64,000 nt of DNA from NCBI GenBank assembly GCA_022826705.1, contig JAJDUJ010000011.1, forward strand, positions 1-64,000, written 5' to 3'. Below the pieces are notes generated by a model. The model saw nothing but the letters and a program-made list of their open reading frames with translations. It made no database searches and was not told the origin of the DNA. This document shows positions 1 through 8,228 of this stretch, in pieces. The DNA comes from Acidimicrobiia bacterium. GTDB lineage: Bacteria > Actinomycetota > Acidimicrobiia > Acidimicrobiales > Bin134. The position numbers and the translations under genes were made by a program. Each line of letters begins with the position of its first letter. Position 1 is the first letter of the stretch.

Positions 1-2
1 GA

Positions 3-110
3 CGCAACACCGACCGAAAACCCGACTGCCGCCACGCCGCCCTATGCCTCGCCACCACCATCTTGATCACCGCAAAACTCATCGACCACAAAAACCGGTG
101 GAACCCCTGA
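3..110 (+). pseudogene. Possible 3' tail of a truncated ORF (transposase-like?), cut by window start
   Basis: One frame is open from the window edge to a TGA at 108-110 and encodes 35 residues. The tail has a basic, Cys/His-containing segment followed by a hydrophobic stretch (ALCLATTILI) and ends in RWNP. It resembles the C-terminal tails of some DDE transposases, but I recognise no catalytic motif in such a short piece. It lies just beyond the point where the neighbouring GAF sensor gene is truncated, which would fit an insertion at this edge. It could equally be chance coding. Low confidence. Confidence 0.25.
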
Positions 111-125
111 CCAACCACCAATCCG

Positions 126-734
126 CTAGGCCCCTAAGACGGCCATCGGAGCCGTGTTCACCAGAGTTTCCAGGTCGGCTCTGGCCCGCTGCACTTGTAG
201 ATACTGACGGGCGTTGGAGATGACCTGTGCGGCCTGGGCAGCGAACATGGCCAGGGTTTCTTCATCTTCGGCAGAGAAACCGCCTTCCTTCTCGGCCATG
301 AAGATGGCACCGACTCGCTGGTCCTGATAGCGGATCGGCGCGGCCAGGTAGGCAGCGGCCGCACTCATTGGGAAGGGCGAACGGAATTCTGAAAGTCCTT
401 GCTCTTTGAGGAAGCCCTGAAAGTCTTGAAGTCGAAGCGGTTCTTCAAACCCATACAGGTACTCGAAGAGCTCCCACTTGTTCGGCAGTTGCTCGAGTTT
501 GCTGGCCTGCTCGGGCGTTATGCCAGAAAAGAGAAACTCTGCTGTCTCCTGCTGACCGGTGACCAGGACAATCACGCCCACTTGAGCACCGGTGAGCGAA
601 CGGGCGCCATCCAGAACCTCCTGCAAGACCGCATCGAATTCGAGGCTCTCGTTGATGCGCAAGAAGGCTTCGGACAACCGAGACAAGCGCTCCCGCAACG
701 CCACGACTTCTTGCTTGGTGTCCTTGTCGCTCAC
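126..734 (-). pseudogene. Truncated GAF-domain sensor, probably a remnant of a GAF/PAS sensor protein
   Basis: The reading frame gives 202 residues from a GTG start. A short N-terminal helix precedes a GAF domain at about residues 25-180, with the usual features (VGVIVL strand, AAPIRYQDQRVGAIFMAEK, FAAQAAQVISNAR exit helix). GAF domains bind small ligands or act as input modules. After the GAF the protein enters a linker (RADLETLVNTAPM) that in related proteins leads into a PAS domain and histidine kinase, but here it stops within about seven residues. No kinase or output domain follows in any nearby frame. I infer a truncated sensor gene, perhaps broken by the event that left the fragment at 3-110. 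A genuine stand-alone GAF protein is the alternative. It shares its strand with ppc, 99 bp away. Confidence 0.6.
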
Positions 735-833
735 AACTGAGTTCTACATTACGTCTCAGATGCTCACAAAAGAGTCACGGGTTATATCGAATTAGTGAAG
801 TTGACCTGGCAAGAGCGCCTCGTAACCAAGCGC

Positions 834-3566
834 TCACCCGGTATTGCGGAGACCAGCGGCGATGCCGTTGACCGTCAAAAGCAGGGCCCGCTGAATGCTT
901 CGGTTGTCTGCGGGAACACCGGTTGCGGCTCTCGACCGGGCCAATAGTTCAACCTGCAAGACGCTGATGGGGTCGAGATAGGCGTCGCGCACAGCCAAGG
1001 TTCGCTTCAGCACGGGAAGGTCATTGAGAAGGTCGCCGCCGGCCAACTTGGCGATGTGGGCCACTGTCAGGTCGTGCTCTTCGGCGATGGTGTCGAAGAA
1101 GTGGTGGAGTTCGGGGGCAACCAGGCGGTTGACATAGTGACGGGCAATGGCAAGATCGGTCTTCACCAGGGTCATTTCAACGTTGGAGACGAATGTGCGG
1201 AAGAACTGCCAATCCTGGTACATGGTCTGAAGCTGCTCTCCGCATCCAGCCTGCTGCGCCGCCTCCATTGCGGTGCCCACCCCGAACCAGCCGGGGATGA
1301 TCTGGCGCGACTGGGTCCAGCCGAACACCCAGGGAATTGCCCGCAGGCCGTCTATCCCGGCCTCAGCGCCCGACCTTCGAGCCGGTCTTGAGCCGATATT
1401 CATTGCAGCCAACTCCTCTACCGGGGTAGAGGTCTGGAAGTACTCAACGAAGCCAGGGGTATCGAGCAGGTTGCGGTACGCCTGATAGGCGCGTTCGGAC
1501 ATGAGCTCCATTACGTCGTTCCAAGCTTCGATGCCGCCTTGGCCGTGGCGGGGATGGCGGTGGGCCACCGTGGCCTCGACCACCGCCGACAGGGCCAGAT
1601 CGAGGTTGCGCTGCGCCAAGCGGGGCAGTCCGTACTTGTCGGCGATGACCTCGCCCTGCTCGGTGATCTTGACCGCACCGTTCACAACCCCAGCGGGCTG
1701 CGACAAGATGGCCGCGTTGGTGGGGCCTCCACCCCGTCCCACTGTGCCGCCTCGCCCGTGGAACACCACCACCTTGATCCCGACCTCAGCCGACACTTCG
1801 GCGATCGCCCGCAGCGCCTTGTGGATCTCCCACTGCGAGGTCGTGATCCCACCGTCCTTGTTGGAATCTGAGTATCCGACCATTACCTCTTGCGCATTGC
1901 CCCGGATCTCAACCAGCCGCCGGTAGGCAGGCACGGCAAAGAGCTCTCGGAGCATGGTGCCGATTCCGCGAAGATCGGCAATGGTCTCGAACAGCGGTAC
2001 GAATCCGAGGCGGGCGATTCCGCTGGGGATGTCTACCAATCCGACTTCACGGGCCAGCACAACGGGAGCCAGCACATCGTCGACCCCCTGGGTCATCGAC
2101 ACGATGTAGCTCCCGATAGCCCCATCGCCGTGTTGATCGAGGGCGTGACGGAGAGCGGTGAACAGAGCCAATGAGCCTCGCGCGTCCGGCCCCGCGGGTG
2201 GGGCCAGCGGACGGCGGCTTTCCAGTTCGGAGGCCAAAAGGGCGGTGCGCTCAGGGCGCGACATGGTGCTGTATCCGGTATCCAGCTCAGAAAAGAGCCC
2301 TTCGAGGGCCAAATGGTGGGCAGACGCACTCTCGCGTATATCGAGAATGGCGAGGTGAAAGCCGATCATGGCCAGAATTCGCCGTACCCGGGCCAAGCGG
2401 CCCTGAGCCAGCAGCGACCCCTCATTGGCTTCCAGCGACTGAGACATGACGGCCAAGTCGGCTTCCACTTCAGCAGGCGTCCTATAGGCCCTCGGTCCGG
2501 GCGGCAGGTCCATCGCTTCCAGAAGGCGCTGGTGGATCACCGAGCAGCGCTGGCGATAGGGCTCGCCGGCGCTCAGCTTGCTGAACCGAGAGGCGATGTC
2601 GGGAAAGCCGTCGCGGTCGGCTTCTAACTGAGCCTGCAAGTCATCGGTGATTCCAGATACCGCCGTGCTCACCGACAGCTCCGAGGACAGCTCCTCGATC
2701 TCGGCCACCAACAGGCGCAACGCCCGACCTCGCTGGAAGGCCAGCACTTCCAGCGTCGTTTCCGGGGTGACATTGGGATTGCCGTCGCGGTCGCCTCCCA
2801 CCCAAGAACCGAACCGCACTGGCACCTGAGGCCCGTCAAGCGATCCTCCGATGGTCCGGAGCACAGCATCGACGTCATCGAAGAGCTCGGGTACGCCGTC
2901 GGCGGCAATCTCGGTGAGGAAATAGAGGATGGACCGAGCCTCGTCCACCGGGTCGGGCCTCTCCCGGCGGAGCTCGTCGGTCTGCCAGATAGCGTCGATC
3001 AGCTCATCGATCCGGCGGTCGATCCTGCTCTGGGCGGCCGGTCCACAGCCGCTCTCCCCCCGGCGTTCGATGAGGACCGCAATCTCGGTGAGCTTGTCGA
3101 GGATCGACCGACGGGATGCCTCAGTGGGATGGGCAGTGAAAACCGGGCGCAGGTCGGCATGGCGGGTGGCGGCCACGATCTCGGCCTCGTCGATTCCCAG
3201 CTTCAAGAGCTTGTCCACCGCATCGGCGAAGCGGAGACTGCCGGCGAGGCCGGTGGCATTCAGGTCTTCCACGCGGTGCACCTGCTCCGCGGTGTTGGCC
3301 AGGTGGAAGTAGACGGTGAACGCCCGCACAAGATGGATGGCCTCGACCACATCGACATCGTCGAGCACCTCTCCTAGCCCGGCACCCGACTCCTCGTCGC
3401 GCCGCAGGCCCCGGGCCATGGCCCGCACCTGCTCCACGCGCTCAAGCAACTCAGGGCCGTGCTGGCGAACCAGGGCATTTCCCAGTTGAGTGCCCAGACG
3501 CCTGATGTCGTTGCGAAGCGCGGAGTCGATTTGGTCGAGTTCGTCAGCCGGCACCATGGAATTCAA
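834..3566 (-). CDS. ppc: Phosphoenolpyruvate carboxylase
   Basis: This 910-residue protein carboxylates phosphoenolpyruvate with bicarbonate to give oxaloacetate and phosphate, the anaplerotic feed of the TCA cycle in the cytoplasm. Its length is typical of bacterial PEPC. Family motifs are intact: FTAHPTEASRRS with catalytic His at about residue 146, GSWVGGDRDGNPNVT near 255, GYSDSNKDGG near 560, FHGRGGTVGRGGGPT near 603, and the C-terminal end LTVNGIAAGLRNTG. A second ATG three codons downstream (MVPADE) is an equally good start, and no strong ribosome-binding site separates them. It is monocistronic on the minus strand; the next gene diverges about 180 bp upstream. No sign of decay. Confidence 0.97.
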   Translation of the reverse strand: MNSMVPADELDQIDSALRNDIRRLGTQLGNALVRQHGPELLERVEQVRAMARGLRRDEESGAGLGEVLDDVDVVEAIHLVRAFTVYFHLANTAEQVHRVEDLNATGLAGSLRFADAVDKLLKLGIDEAEIVAATRHADLRPVFTAHPTEASRRSILDKLTEIAVLIERRGESGCGPAAQSRIDRRIDELIDAIWQTDELRRERPDPVDEARSILYFLTEIAADGVPELFDDVDAVLRTIGGSLDGPQVPVRFGSWVGGDRDGNPNVTPETTLEVLAFQRGRALRLLVAEIEELSSELSVSTAVSGITDDLQAQLEADRDGFPDIASRFSKLSAGEPYRQRCSVIHQRLLEAMDLPPGPRAYRTPAEVEADLAVMSQSLEANEGSLLAQGRLARVRRILAMIGFHLAILDIRESASAHHLALEGLFSELDTGYSTMSRPERTALLASELESRRPLAPPAGPDARGSLALFTALRHALDQHGDGAIGSYIVSMTQGVDDVLAPVVLAREVGLVDIPSGIARLGFVPLFETIADLRGIGTMLRELFAVPAYRRLVEIRGNAQEVMVGYSDSNKDGGITTSQWEIHKALRAIAEVSAEVGIKVVVFHGRGGTVGRGGGPTNAAILSQPAGVVNGAVKITEQGEVIADKYGLPRLAQRNLDLALSAVVEATVAHRHPRHGQGGIEAWNDVMELMSERAYQAYRNLLDTPGFVEYFQTSTPVEELAAMNIGSRPARRSGAEAGIDGLRAIPWVFGWTQSRQIIPGWFGVGTAMEAAQQAGCGEQLQTMYQDWQFFRTFVSNVEMTLVKTDLAIARHYVNRLVAPELHHFFDTIAEEHDLTVAHIAKLAGGDLLNDLPVLKRTLAVRDAYLDPISVLQVELLARSRAATGVPADNRSIQRALLLTVNGIAAGLRNTG

Positions 3567-3746
3567 ACATCCATTGTGCAGGGCATAGACAACCCATCGT
3601 AGTTGCCAACCGGACAGAACTCTGTCTGTTCAAGATCAGTTAACCCAGTGTTTGCTGTCGTTTTCGACAGCGATGGATACCCTCAGAAGCAGTCGATCGA
3701 CAAGGAGAAAAACGAGAGCAAAACAAAGGACATAGGGGGTCTTGCA

Positions 3747-4514
3747 TTGATAACGGACGCTCAAAACACCGCCATTCGAAAACCCGCAAGCTTGCTGGTT
3801 GCGGTGGCAATGCTGCTGGCTTTGGCAGCTCCTGCCCAAGCGCAGGACCAAGACCTTCCCACTGTCACTGTCTCGAAGATCGCAGACCGAATCACCGAAG
3901 GGTCATCCAACCTGGTCTTTCGCATCGAGATTAACCCAGCACAGTCTGACCCGCTGCTGGTCCATCTCGAAACCGAGCAAACCGGTGATTGGGTAACCGG
4001 AACCCTAGACGGGGAATTCAACCTCACGATTCCCGCGAACCGGTCCACCCTCGACTTCGGAATCCCCCCGATAGACGACGCCATAGTGGAGGCAAACGGG
4101 TCGCTGACCCTCACCGTCAACTCGGGGGTGGACTACGAAACGGGGGACGCCAACTCGGTCACGATCGATGTATTCGACAATGATGAACCGGTCACCCTGA
4201 GCTTCGCCGATGGGGAAGAAGTAGAGGTCGCCGAGAACGCCGGAACTGTTGATGTCTCGGTAGTCGTGACCGACGACGACAACCAAGAGGACACCGAGCA
4301 GTTCGAACTGAGTCTTCAGGCAGCTCCAGGGAGCAGCCAGGTGACGATCCCGCCTGGCCCACTGCGCATCGTGATTCTGGATGACGAGGAACCTCCTCCC
4401 GACCCCTACTACATCGAAGTGGGCGGCAACGGGAGGCAGATCGGCACCTATGCAGTGTCGGTGATGGACATCAACGACACCAGCACCATCCATCGCCCCC
4501 AGGAGGACAGCTAG
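3747..4514 (+). CDS. Secreted protein with two Calx-beta-like domains
   Basis: The frame is open from 3603, but a signal peptide begins only around 3780, so I favour the TTG at 3747, preceded by AGGGGGT at 3734-3740. That gives 255 residues: a signal peptide ending about AAPAQA, then two beta-sandwich repeats resembling Calx-beta modules (first from PTVTVSKIADRITEGSS, second from VTLSFADGEEVEVAENAG). Each ends in an acidic DDE/DND motif as in Ca2+-binding Calx-beta domains. It has no membrane anchor or catalytic motif, so a secreted or wall-associated Ca2+-stabilised module is likely, with unknown partner. Genes for a 23-residue peptide and a His-rich miniprotein follow immediately, suggesting one transcript. 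Confidence 0.7.
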   Translation: MITDAQNTAIRKPASLLVAVAMLLALAAPAQAQDQDLPTVTVSKIADRITEGSSNLVFRIEINPAQSDPLLVHLETEQTGDWVTGTLDGEFNLTIPANRSTLDFGIPPIDDAIVEANGSLTLTVNSGVDYETGDANSVTIDVFDNDEPVTLSFADGEEVEVAENAGTVDVSVVVTDDDNQEDTEQFELSLQAAPGSSQVTIPPGPLRIVILDDEEPPPDPYYIEVGGNGRQIGTYAVSVMDINDTSTIHRPQEDS

Positions 4515-4586
4515 ATGTCCGAGGGAGTCATCGATCTCATGAAGCCGCAACACAAAGAGCGGACAAGAAAACAGGAGGTCAAGTAA
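4515..4586 (+). CDS. Very short ORF (23 codons) bridging two genes
   Basis: An ATG directly abuts the TAG of the upstream Calx-beta gene, and the frame reads 23 codons, rich in Lys, Arg and Gln, to a TAA whose last A is the first base of the next gene's ATG (TAATG). The strong Shine-Dalgarno AGGAGGT of the next gene lies inside it. It may be a real leader peptide, or simply the spacer through which ribosomes re-initiate. No homology is recognisable; there is no start-specific ribosome-binding site other than the upstream coding end. Confidence 0.3.
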   Translation: MSEGVIDLMKPQHKERTRKQEVK

Positions 4587-4798
4587 TGACCACAATTGCC
4601 CACAACACCGCCTATCGCCTGACAGTCGGGCTGCTGGCTGTTCTAGCCGTGGTGAGCCTCTGGGTGGTCTTCGCCCATGGCTACAACGAGGGGCCCGCCC
4701 AGACCCACCACGAACCCGTGGAGCAGGTCCACCATGAGGATGTGGAGCAGGCCCACCATGAGGGGCCTACCCAGACTCACCACGAGGAAAACACCTAG
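4586..4798 (+). CDS. Small single-pass membrane protein with His-rich 8-residue repeats
   Basis: The start is fixed by a perfect AGGAGGT ribosome-binding site. The 70-residue product has one N-terminal transmembrane helix (about residues 12-31) and a C-terminal tail of about 37 residues in which the tripeptide HHE occurs four times, each separated by exactly five residues (THHEPVEQ / VHHEDVEQ / AHHEGPTQ / THHE). The topology and Cys-free His/Glu tail suggest an extracytoplasmic divalent-metal (Zn, Ni, Cu) binding or buffering segment. That role is inferred from composition only; I do not recognise a family. It is probably co-transcribed with the secreted protein upstream and is followed by a strong hairpin. 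Confidence 0.65.
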   Translation: MTTIAHNTAYRLTVGLLAVLAVVSLWVVFAHGYNEGPAQTHHEPVEQVHHEDVEQAHHEGPTQTHHEENT

Positions 4799-4817
4799 AA
4801 CGACCAGTTCGTTCAAT

Positions 4818-4861
4818 TTCGGCGGGCGACGCACCCAAAGACGTGTGGGTCGCCCGCCGAA
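4818..4861 (+). terminator. Perfect 13-bp inverted repeat, probable transcription terminator
   Basis: TTCGGCGGGCGAC at 4818-4830 pairs perfectly with its complement at 4849-4861 around an 18-nt loop. It starts 19 bp after the His-rich gene and ends 37 bp before the next start. No clear U-tract follows, so it would be an actinobacterial-type hairpin terminator, or a structured 5' element of the downstream hydrolase gene. Confidence 0.6.
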
Positions 4862-4898
4862 CTCGTCTAGGGCCTGTTGCACTGAGGCATCATGAGGG

Positions 4899-5720
4899 AT
4901 GGACATCGTGTTGACGGGGACCGGTTCGCCGCTGCCTGATGCCAATCGGGCGGGCCCGTCCACCCTCGTCAAAGCCGGCGATACCCACATCCTGGTGGAC
5001 GCGGGTCGAGGTGTGGTTATGCGAATGGCCGGGGGTGGGTCGATGCCCCCGTTCTTGGCTGCCGTGCTGATTACCCATCTGCACAGTGACCACATCTGCG
5101 ACCTCAACGACGTCATCACCACCCACTGGGTCATGACGCAGGGAAACGCCGTGCTGTCTGTTTGCGGGCCGCCCGGTACGGCCCAGTTTGTAGAGCGTCA
5201 GATTCATGCATTGGAGGCCGACATCGGCTACCGAATCGAGCACCACGACGCGCTCACCAATGGACCGAGAGTGCAGGTAACCGAATTGGCCCCAGGTGAG
5301 GGCTTCTCCGTCAACGACGTTCAGGTGACCACGGCGGCCACAGCCCACGCTCCGGTACGGCCCACCATTGGCTACCGGCTCGAGCACAACAGATCGTCGG
5401 CCGCGCTGGTGGGAGACACCATTCCCTGCGAGGGCGTGGACCAATTGGCCGCCGGCGCGGACGCCTACGTGCAAACGGTGATCCGGCGGGACCTGGTGGA
5501 GCAGATCCCCAACGACATGATCCAAGACATCCTCGACTATCACTCCGGCGTGGTAGAGGCCGCCCAGACCGCGGCCCGGGTGGGCGCCAAGCGGCTGGTG
5601 TTGACCCACATGGTGCCCGCACCCACCGCCGAGCAGTACTCCGAGTGGATTGCGCTGGCCGCCGATCACTACGACGGCGAGATCATCATCGGCGACGACC
5701 TGACGACCATCACCGTTTAG
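4899..5720 (+). CDS. MBL-fold hydrolase, ribonuclease Z-like
   Basis: A 273-residue metallo-beta-lactamase-fold protein. The zinc-binding motif HLHSDH lies at residues 60-65, after the N-terminal strand pair MDIVLTGTGSP and the STLV...ILVDAGRG segment typical of RNase Z/ElaC and related phosphodiesterases. Further ligand candidates are in TAAATAHAPV, LVGDT and, near the C-terminus, LVLTHMVPAP. True RNase Z processes tRNA 3' ends, but many relatives act on other phosphodiesters, sulfate esters or lactones. The HAPV segment and short exosite region leave the substrate open. It runs convergently into the beta-glucosidase gene with a 22-bp gap and follows a hairpin, so it is probably monocistronic. 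Confidence 0.85.
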   Translation: MDIVLTGTGSPLPDANRAGPSTLVKAGDTHILVDAGRGVVMRMAGGGSMPPFLAAVLITHLHSDHICDLNDVITTHWVMTQGNAVLSVCGPPGTAQFVERQIHALEADIGYRIEHHDALTNGPRVQVTELAPGEGFSVNDVQVTTAATAHAPVRPTIGYRLEHNRSSAALVGDTIPCEGVDQLAAGADAYVQTVIRRDLVEQIPNDMIQDILDYHSGVVEAAQTAARVGAKRLVLTHMVPAPTAEQYSEWIALAADHYDGEIIIGDDLTTITV

Positions 5721-5742
5721 CCGTTATCGACAGGGCCGATGC

Positions 5743-8142
5743 TCAGACCTCGAGGTCTATGGCCGCGCGGGGGTCGGTTGCCGAGGCGGCCACCACCAGT
5801 TGATATTGGCCGGGATCGACTGTCCAGCGGTGGGTTTCGGGGTCCCAGCGGGCGAATAAGCGTTCGCCAAGTTCGATCACCGCTATACCGGTTTCGCCGG
5901 GGTTGAGGGTGAGCTTGGCGAATCCAGCCAGCTCCTTGGGGGGTCGCGGTACTTCGCCAGCTGGTGGAGCCACGTACACCTGCACCACCTCGCTGCCTGG
6001 CCGTTCGCCGGTGTTGGTGACCGGAACCGTCACGGTTCGCTGGGTCCCCTCACCGCTCACCTCAGCCTCGCCCCACTCGAACGTGGTGTAGGAGCCGCCG
6101 TGGCCGAAGGGGATCATCGGTTCGATGGCCCGGGCGTCGTACCAGCGGTAGCCGACGAAAATCCCCTCGCCGTAGCGCACCACGCCAGCCTCGCCGGGGT
6201 AGTTTAGATAAGCGGGCGTGTCGTGCTCCCTCCAGGCCCAGCTGGTGGGCATCCGCCCCCCAGGATCGGCGTCGCCAACCAGCACATCGGCGATGGCCTC
6301 CCCCGCTTCCTGGCCGGGATACCAGGCCAACAGCACCGCTTGGGCCCGATCGAGCCACGGCAAAGTCATCGGGGCGCCGCAGTTGAGCACCACCACCGTG
6401 TTGGGGTTGGCGTCGAGCACTCGCTCCACCAGCTCGTCTTGTTGGTTGGGCAACTCGATCGAGTCGCGGTCGCCGCCCTCCGATTCCCATTCGGAGTTGG
6501 AGCCAACTACCACCACCGCGGTATCGGCCTGGGCGGCCAGCGCGGCGGCTTCGTCCAAGCCCTGCTCACGATCCATGTCGGCCAGCTCCACCCCCACGTC
6601 CACGATGCACACCCACTGGCGCCTCTCCCTGGGGATGTGGTCGAGGCGGATGTGGTAATGCTGGCCGGCCTCCAAGTGCAGATACCCGTGGCCGCCGTGC
6701 AGGCCGAGGCCGGCGCCGAACCCGTCAACCTGGTTGTCGGCCACTAGCTGGCCGTCGACATACAGGCGAGCATGGGCGAAGCCGAGAGCGCACAACCGGT
6801 GCCGCCCGGACTGGTCGGGCGTCATGGTGAACTCCAGGCGCACCGACAGGGTGTCGCAGTCTTCGGGCCAGTTGTCTCCGATCCACGCATTGAACGGCAG
6901 GGGACGGGTGAGGGTTTCGAACGGCTGGCCGTCGAACCCAATGCTGTTGTAGAGCTCGAAGCTCACGCCGTCGGGAATCCAAGACTGGGGGACGGCGTCG
7001 GCGTTGCGGCGCATTTCGAGACCGGTGGCGTGGCCGATCAACCGCGGGCCGAGCCGCTCCCCCAGCGACTCCAGCACCGAGGTGGTGCGATGAGGAATCA
7101 AGCTGGCCGAGCCGCCGCCCAACAGGGCCGTATCGGCCGCGGCTGCGCCGATGAGCGCCACCGTGCCGTCGCCAGCCAGCGGCAAGAGGCCGCCTTGGTT
7201 GCGAACCAGCACCATCGACTCTGCCGCGGTGCGACGGGCCAACTCCCGGTGTTCAGGACGTTCGATGCTGGCCTCGTCGTGGTCGGTGGGCGTGTTGAGG
7301 CGACCAGCCCAGTGCAGGAAACCGACAATGCGGCGCACCTTGTCGTCGATAAGCGATTCGTCCACTTTTCCGGCCTCGACCGCCTCTTGAAGCTGGCCCT
7401 TTCCCCACCATCGGCCCGGACCGGCCATCTCCAAGTCGAGCCCGTGGAGAGCGGGCGCCACCGTCTCTTTGATGGCACCCCAGTCGGAGACCACGAAGCC
7501 GTCGAATTCCCACTCTCCCTTCAATATGCCGATCAACAGATCGGGCTGGGCGCAGGCGTGGTGGCCGTTGACGAAGTTGTAGGCGGCCATGACGGAGCGG
7601 ACCCCGGCTTCTTTGACGGCGGCCTCAAACGGGGGGAGATATATCTCCCGCAGGCTCCGCTCATCGACGTCGACGTTGATGGTGAAGCGCTCGTGCTCTT
7701 GGTCGTTGGCCACATAGTGCTTTACGCAGGCACCCACCCCCTGCGACTGGACGCCGGTGATGTATGCCACTGCGATGCGCGAGCTCAGCTCAGGATCCTC
7801 GCTGTAGCTCTCAAAATGACGGCCGCCCCTCGGGGAGCGGTGAAGGTTGACCGTGGGGGCGAGGATCATGTCCACCTTGCGGTCGGTGGCCTCGGTGCCT
7901 AGAGCTTGGCCCAGTTCGTGGACCAGGGCGGGATTCCAGGTGGCGGCAATGGCCGACGGCCCGGGCACTACCAGGCCCGGCCCCATGGTCCGGCCCCGCA
8001 CCCCGACAGGACCGTCGCTGACACACCAGCCAGGAATGCCGAGCCGCTCGCAGCCGGGGATGGTCCAGGGGCTCTCGCCCACCACCATCCGGCACTTTTC
8101 CTCCAGCGTCAGATCGGCAACGAGCGCCTTTATGTCAACCAT
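5743..8142 (-). CDS. Glycoside hydrolase family 3 beta-glucosidase with PA14 insert
   Basis: This 799-residue enzyme hydrolyses non-reducing beta-linked glucosyl (or related) residues from oligosaccharides or glycosides. The N-terminal TIM barrel carries KHYVANDQE, ERSLREIYLPPFE and the catalytic nucleophile Asp220 in FVVSDWGA. The alpha/beta sandwich follows, is interrupted by a PA14 carbohydrate-binding insert at about 395-530, and resumes with the likely acid/base glutamate in EWESEGGDRDS near 550. A fibronectin type III-like domain closes the protein (about 715-795). No signal peptide is visible, so it is probably cytoplasmic, acting on imported glycosides. It is divergent from a binding-protein gene, which need not be functionally linked. 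Confidence 0.95.
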   Translation of the reverse strand: MVDIKALVADLTLEEKCRMVVGESPWTIPGCERLGIPGWCVSDGPVGVRGRTMGPGLVVPGPSAIAATWNPALVHELGQALGTEATDRKVDMILAPTVNLHRSPRGGRHFESYSEDPELSSRIAVAYITGVQSQGVGACVKHYVANDQEHERFTINVDVDERSLREIYLPPFEAAVKEAGVRSVMAAYNFVNGHHACAQPDLLIGILKGEWEFDGFVVSDWGAIKETVAPALHGLDLEMAGPGRWWGKGQLQEAVEAGKVDESLIDDKVRRIVGFLHWAGRLNTPTDHDEASIERPEHRELARRTAAESMVLVRNQGGLLPLAGDGTVALIGAAAADTALLGGGSASLIPHRTTSVLESLGERLGPRLIGHATGLEMRRNADAVPQSWIPDGVSFELYNSIGFDGQPFETLTRPLPFNAWIGDNWPEDCDTLSVRLEFTMTPDQSGRHRLCALGFAHARLYVDGQLVADNQVDGFGAGLGLHGGHGYLHLEAGQHYHIRLDHIPRERRQWVCIVDVGVELADMDREQGLDEAAALAAQADTAVVVVGSNSEWESEGGDRDSIELPNQQDELVERVLDANPNTVVVLNCGAPMTLPWLDRAQAVLLAWYPGQEAGEAIADVLVGDADPGGRMPTSWAWREHDTPAYLNYPGEAGVVRYGEGIFVGYRWYDARAIEPMIPFGHGGSYTTFEWGEAEVSGEGTQRTVTVPVTNTGERPGSEVVQVYVAPPAGEVPRPPKELAGFAKLTLNPGETGIAVIELGERLFARWDPETHRWTVDPGQYQLVVAASATDPRAAIDLEV

Positions 8143-8178
8143 GAAACCTGCTCCTCAAGACCTTCTGGACAAGTTTTC

Positions 8179-8189
8179 TACCACTGGTA
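8179..8189. promoter_or_regulatory. Short palindrome between divergent genes (possible operator)
   Basis: TACCACTGGTA is a 5-1-5 inverted repeat in the 86-bp gap between the beta-glucosidase and the binding-protein gene. It lies in the only AT-richer patch here (TTTTCTACC...TATATTTT), so it may mark a promoter with a repressor site. At this length it could be chance; no regulator is encoded beside it. Confidence 0.3.
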
Positions 8190-8228
8190 TATTTTGGATG
8201 CAACGGCGACGGGATCAGGGGGAATGCG

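Noticed and set aside
3613..3626. GACAG/CTGTC dyad upstream of the Calx-beta gene
   Set aside because: Only five-base arms with a 4-bp centre; expected by chance in a gap of this size.
6772..7902. Long plus-strand frame (376 codons) inside the beta-glucosidase gene
   Set aside because: It is antisense to an intact, motif-complete GH3 gene; such frames arise from high GC and biased third positions.
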